Source: Maricaulis sp965228215 (GTDB lineage Bacteria > Pseudomonadota > Alphaproteobacteria > Caulobacterales > Maricaulaceae). From it: DNA of 64,000 bases. The position numbers and the translations under genes were made by a program. The stretch spans positions 1,054,001 to 1,118,000 of the forward strand of contig OZ245800.1 in the NCBI GenBank assembly GCA_965228215.1, given 5' to 3'. Shown here in pieces: positions 62,566 through 64,000 of this stretch. The notes below the pieces were generated by a model that saw nothing but the letters and a program-made list of their open reading frames with translations, was not told the origin of the DNA and did not search any database. The first letter of the stretch is position 1. Every line of letters begins with the position of its first letter.

Positions 62566-63258
62566 CTACTCGCCGTCCGGACTCTCTGTCTCCCGCGCCG
62601 GATCCGACTTCCAGACGAAATAGGAATAGACCACGCCCACCACGGCAGGCACGACCGATCCCGCAATCACCAGATAGACGGTGGCCTCGGCCTGCAGGAG
62701 GAGGGTTCCGGCGAGGATCGCCAGTCCGCCCAACACCATCAAGCGACCGGTCAGGCGATGGGTCTTGTCCCAGGACAGGTCCGAGGAGAGCGTCCATGGC
62801 GTGCGCACACCGACAAACCAGTTGGGCCGCGCCTTGCCGAGAAAATTGCCGATCAGCATCAGGAGAATGCCGATCCCGACCGGCACCACGAAGGGCACCA
62901 GGGCGTCATCCGCACCGGGGATCAGGCCGCTCGACGAGGCACTGGTCAGCACATGCACTGCGGTCATGAAGGCAATCGTTCCAACCCAGGCCACCAGATA
63001 GATCGCGGGCGATCGCCTGAGATTTCCGCCACGCGGATCGATGCCCGGCAGGATGCAGAACAGCAACGTCATCCCCAGCATGAGGGCCGGCATCATCAGG
63101 AAGGCCTGGTTGCGCCCGGCAAACCGGTCGGGCTGACCGTCGATACCCCAATGGACGGGGTAGAGCGCATCCGGACTGGCCATCAGCCAGGCATAGGCAG
63201 ACACGCCGAAGGTCAGCAGCAGGAGAGGCAGGGTCAGGGCGAGGCCGCGCTTGATCAT
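62566..63258 (-). CDS. SdpI family membrane protein
   Basis: The 230-residue protein has six membrane helices, a DUF1648-type start (YPVHWGIDGQPDRFAGR) and the SdpI motif GVRTPWTLSSDLSWDKTHRLTGRLMVLGG. Bacillus SdpI gives immunity to the SdpC toxin and signals to the repressor SdpR. Here the gene overlaps an ArsR-type repressor gene by 4 bases as in sdpRI, but no toxin gene is visible. Confidence 0.88.
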   Translation of the reverse strand: MIKRGLALTLPLLLLTFGVSAYAWLMASPDALYPVHWGIDGQPDRFAGRNQAFLMMPALMLGMTLLFCILPGIDPRGGNLRRSPAIYLVAWVGTIAFMTAVHVLTSASSSGLIPGADDALVPFVVPVGIGILLMLIGNFLGKARPNWFVGVRTPWTLSSDLSWDKTHRLTGRLMVLGGLAILAGTLLLQAEATVYLVIAGSVVPAVVGVVYSYFVWKSDPARETESPDGE

Positions 63259-63536
63259 GTATCAGTCTCCGTTCCGGATCTGGGCCCCGCGAGATCCATC
63301 AGCCAGGCGATCGCCTCGTCGGCGACCGACACATTGAGCCGGTAGCGGATCGTCGTGCCATGACGTTCGGCGATGATGAGTCCGGCGTCCTTGAGGATCG
63401 CGAAATGGCCGGACATGGTCGGCTTGGACACGGGGAAGGCAGCGGCAAGATCGCCCGCGGTTTGCGGTCCGTCACGCAGGGCGTGGAGGACATCGCGTCT
63501 CACCGGGTGAGCCAGGGCTTTGAAGATATCGGACAT
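63255..63536 (-). CDS. ArsR/SdpR-type autorepressor
   Basis: The 93-residue winged-helix protein (FKALAHPVRRDVLHALRDGPQTAGDLAAAF, VSKPTMSGHFAILKDAGLI) lacks metal-binding cysteines, matching SdpR rather than metal sensors. It precedes and overlaps the SdpI gene. A strong dyad 18 bases upstream of its start is the likely operator. Confidence 0.88.
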   Translation of the reverse strand: MSDIFKALAHPVRRDVLHALRDGPQTAGDLAAAFPVSKPTMSGHFAILKDAGLIIAERHGTTIRYRLNVSVADEAIAWLMDLAGPRSGTETDT

Positions 63537-63553
63537 GAGCCGCCACGGGTTTC

Positions 63554-63575
63554 TAATTAGGTTTTTTCCTAATTA
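63554..63575. promoter_or_regulatory. operator-like dyad before the ArsR/SdpI pair
   Basis: TAATTAGG-N6-CCTAATTA is a perfect 8-6-8 inverted repeat. A TTGACA -35-like box reads leftward at 63584-63589, so a bound repressor would block the promoter. It also lies upstream of the divergent SDR gene. Confidence 0.7.
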
Positions 63576-63670
63576 TCTAACCCTGTCAAGCCGACAGAGG
63601 TCGGCCAATCTGCTGGACAAGCCCGCCCGGAATTCCCACCTTGCTGACAGAAGCTCGAGAGGAGGCGGAT

Positions 63671-64000
63671 ATGAGCCGCAGACTGGTTCTGGTTACCGGG
63701 GCATCGTCAGGTATCGGCAAGGCACTGGCGAAGGAATTCGCCGCCAATGGCTGGGATCTCGCCCTAACCGCCCGGCGCGAGGATCGCCTTGCCGAGCTTG
63801 CCGAGGATCTGAAATCACGATTCGGCGCCGAGTCGTTGGTCATCCCCGCCGATCTCTCCGACCCTGCGGCGCCCGAACAGATCATTGCCGCGGTCGACGC
63901 TGCCGACCGGCAGATCGATGCACTGGTCAACAATGCCGGATTCGGCCTGGCAGGCACCTATACCCAGACCAGCTGGAAGGCGCAGTCGGACTTCCTCCAG
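63671..64000 (+). CDS. short-chain dehydrogenase/reductase, 5' part only
   Basis: The ATG at 63671 follows GAGGAGG. The visible 110 residues are a classical SDR Rossmann start: VLVTGASSGIGKALA (cofactor TGxxxGIG), ADLSDP and LVNNAGFG. The catalytic Ser-Tyr-Lys lies beyond the window. Substrate unknown. Confidence 0.88.
   Translation, partial: MSRRLVLVTGASSGIGKALAKEFAANGWDLALTARREDRLAELAEDLKSRFGAESLVIPADLSDPAAPEQIIAAVDAADRQIDALVNNAGFGLAGTYTQTSWKAQSDFLQ

Overview
The window is GC-rich chromosomal DNA of an alphaproteobacterium, most probably a stalked or marine member of the Caulobacterales/Maricaulales (Maricaulis or Hyphomonadaceae type). This rests on the RegB/RegA redox pair next to an SCO/SenC protein, an MmcB gene with a GAAC-N7-GAAC LexA box, a DUF2794 gene, PHA depolymerase, the AhpC/AhpD/OxyR cluster, and the ffh-rpsP-rimM-trmD-rplS and mtaB-ftsY-yciB gene orders. 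No tRNA, rRNA, CRISPR array, insertion sequence, prophage or plasmid replication gene was seen. Strands alternate often and most transcription units are short.

Layout. 0-9 kb: small hypotheticals, a CPA1 cation/proton antiporter, lipoproteins, a class A penicillin-binding protein, a LysE-type exporter and PhaZ. 9-12 kb: SenC divergent from RegB-RegA. 12-18 kb: a periplasmic transglutaminase-like protein, a DUF1223 protein and aconitase. 17.8-22.4 kb: cytochrome c maturation genes ccmA-ccmB and ccmC-ccmD-ccmG, split by two accessory genes (a secreted CBM60-like protein and a double cupin). 22.4-27 kb: a MarR regulator with a lysine-rich tail, YciB, a DMT transporter, FtsY and MtaB. 27-29.8 kb: an epimerase/DUF4166 pair and a GbsR-like regulator, linked by two matching operators. 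29.9-33 kb: two receiver-domain proteins, OxyR, AhpC and AhpD. 33-38.4 kb: a dicarboxylate symporter, a glycosyltransferase, small membrane proteins and a nitrilase. 38.6-43.3 kb: the SRP/ribosome/tRNA-modification run, interrupted by one secreted-protein gene. 43.3-47 kb: a very strong inverted repeat, a gene broken by an in-frame amber codon, a sirtuin, a zincin, MmcB, a DJ-1 protein and a VOC protein. 47-51.3 kb: a Gld-type ABC system. 51.6-57.4 kb: DUF2794, a Bax-inhibitor-1 protein, YbbAP with the divergent TesA esterase, and ThpR. 57.4-64 kb: two phosphatases, a histidine kinase, ArgG, a eukaryote-like glutaminase, an SdpI/ArsR pair and the start of an SDR gene.

Functionally, redox and oxidative-stress themes recur: SenC-RegBA, Ccm, OxyR-AhpC-AhpD and the acetylation-reversing sirtuin. 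Protein targeting is represented by both Ffh and its receptor FtsY. The best candidates for something not already described are the regulator/operator module at 27-29.8 kb, the split ccm locus with its imported low-GC gene, the 24-bp perfect inverted repeat and adjacent broken gene near 43.4-44.2 kb, the tandem dyads upstream of acnA, and the foreign-looking glutaminase.
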